A DNA stretch of 7,740 nucleotides, taken from contig JAIRNB010000312.1 of the NCBI GenBank assembly GCA_031258265.1, forward strand, positions 1 through 7,740. The letters run 5' to 3'. The notes beneath the pieces are model-generated. The model was not told where the DNA came from. It did no database searches and saw only the letters and a program-made list of their open reading frames with translations. The stretch is from Treponema sp. Its GTDB lineage: Bacteria > Spirochaetota > Spirochaetia > Treponematales > Breznakiellaceae. The position numbers and the translations under genes are program-made. Shown here in pieces: positions 7,115-7,740 of the stretch. Within the stretch, counting starts at the first letter, position 1; every line of letters begins with the position of its first letter.

Positions 7115-7740
7115 ATGGGTGCGGTAGAGGTAATAGAGCTGCAAGATGGGGCGGTATGGCAGTTCCGCGAAGACCTGGGCGGCGGCCACAGCGTGGATGC
7201 CTGGCTTGTGGCGGGGGAACGGCGGGTCCTCTTAATCGACGCCCTGCAGTTTGCCAAAGGGGTATACGCCAAAATCCGGGACTGTAGTCCCCTGCCGGTG
7301 GATGTTCTTATCGCCCACGGCCATGGGGACCATACGGGGCCCGCGATGGGGGAAATAAAAGAAGCCGGGGGAAAGGTGTATATCCACAGCGCCGATATTC
7401 CTCTTGTCAGCGCCGGGGGAGAGTATCCCGCCGGTTTTTTTGATCCCCTGGGGGAAGGCCAAACTTTTGATCTGGGGGGAATAGTCCTGGAACCCCTTGT
7501 CGTACCCGGTCATACCCCCGGCAGCCTCCTTGCCCTGGAACGGAAGCGGCGCTGGCTTTTCTCGTCCGATACCATCGGTTCCGGCCCCTTCTGGGTTCAG
7601 CTTCCTCACAGTTCCCCCCTTCACGAGTTGAGGGATCATATCAAAACCCTCTACGACGATGTAAAGCAATACCCCGATCTCCTTATCTACCCCGGCCACT
7701 GCTACCAGTCGCCGGTACAGCTCGGCCTGCCCTATATCGC
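7115..7740 (+). CDS. MBL-fold metallo-hydrolase, second of a tandem pair (partial, C-terminus off the right edge)
   Basis: A paralogue of the preceding gene: 208 codons are visible and the frame is still open at the window end. ATG 7115 has GGAGGG six bases upstream. All metal ligands recur: H68-G-H70-G-D72-H73, H133 in PGHTPGS, D152 in SSDT and H195 in PGH. Compared with its neighbour it lacks six residues before LPVD (DCSP in place of ETLKGAGLDA) and gains one residue near the end (SPVQLGLP against CPDQGLP). Blocks such as EDLGGGHSVDAWLVAG, IDALQF, HTGPAMGEIK and KQYPDLL are identical in both. The motif interior differs (HGHGDH against HGHIDH), as do the segments after the bridging aspartate (IGSGPF against VGCGGI) and around 98-119. 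This suggests duplication with divergence of the substrate pocket. The helical C-terminus seen in the first copy is expected beyond the edge. Confidence 0.88.
   Translation, partial: MGAVEVIELQDGAVWQFREDLGGGHSVDAWLVAGERRVLLIDALQFAKGVYAKIRDCSPLPVDVLIAHGHGDHTGPAMGEIKEAGGKVYIHSADIPLVSAGGEYPAGFFDPLGEGQTFDLGGIVLEPLVVPGHTPGSLLALERKRRWLFSSDTIGSGPFWVQLPHSSPLHELRDHIKTLYDDVKQYPDLLIYPGHCYQSPVQLGLPYI

Noticed and set aside
7232..7699. 155-residue minus-strand reading frame opposite the second MBL gene
   Set aside because: It is antisense to a well-supported gene, has no recognisable motif or ribosome site, and arises from the codon bias of the true gene. The similar antisense frames at 6315-6671 and 6684-7073 are rejected for the same reason.

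Overview
The window holds the divergent halves of a carbohydrate-type nutrient uptake locus, apparently of the YesMN/LplABC kind, followed by two tandem metallo-beta-lactamase-fold (MBL) hydrolases. The organism cannot be fixed from the sequence alone. The fairly GC-rich coding, strong GGAGG-type ribosome sites, YesM/YesN-like regulators, LplB/YtcP-type permeases and a lipoprotein with a loose lipobox (GFSC) would fit a Treponema-like spirochaete, for instance a gut treponeme. A Clostridia/Paenibacillus-type Firmicute is the main alternative, because this gene set is common there too.

Left part, minus strand (1-2582): a 623-residue membrane sensor histidine kinase is read leftward. Its stop codon overlaps the start of a response regulator by 13 bases. 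The regulator runs off the left edge: its receiver domain is complete, but the expected AraC-type DNA-binding end lies outside. The two form a translationally coupled two-component system. Between it and the rightward operon is a 122-base divergent control region carrying a perfect 15-base palindrome.

Right part, plus strand (2705-7740): two ABC permeases, then a solute-binding lipoprotein gene, then two paralogous MBL hydrolases. The second hydrolase is cut by the right edge. Spacings are short (9, 57, 31 and 62 bases) and nearly every gene has a good Shine-Dalgarno, so this reads as one operon. A hairpin and two TATAAT hexamers lie just before the binding-protein gene and suggest separate tuning of its expression. 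No ABC ATPase is present in the window, which fits importers of this class that borrow a shared MsmX-type ATPase.

Working model (inference): the kinase senses an extracellular ligand, or the loaded binding protein, and the regulator activates the divergent operon. The lipoprotein and permeases import a solute, probably an oligosaccharide or a derivative. The two cytoplasmic MBL enzymes, which keep the full set of metal ligands, may act on the imported compound. Pairing an Lpl-type importer with duplicated MBL hydrolases, and no glycoside hydrolase in view, is the most distinctive aspect of the window. No RNA genes, CRISPR arrays, insertion sequences or other mobile elements were seen, and no gene-free stretch exceeds 122 bases.
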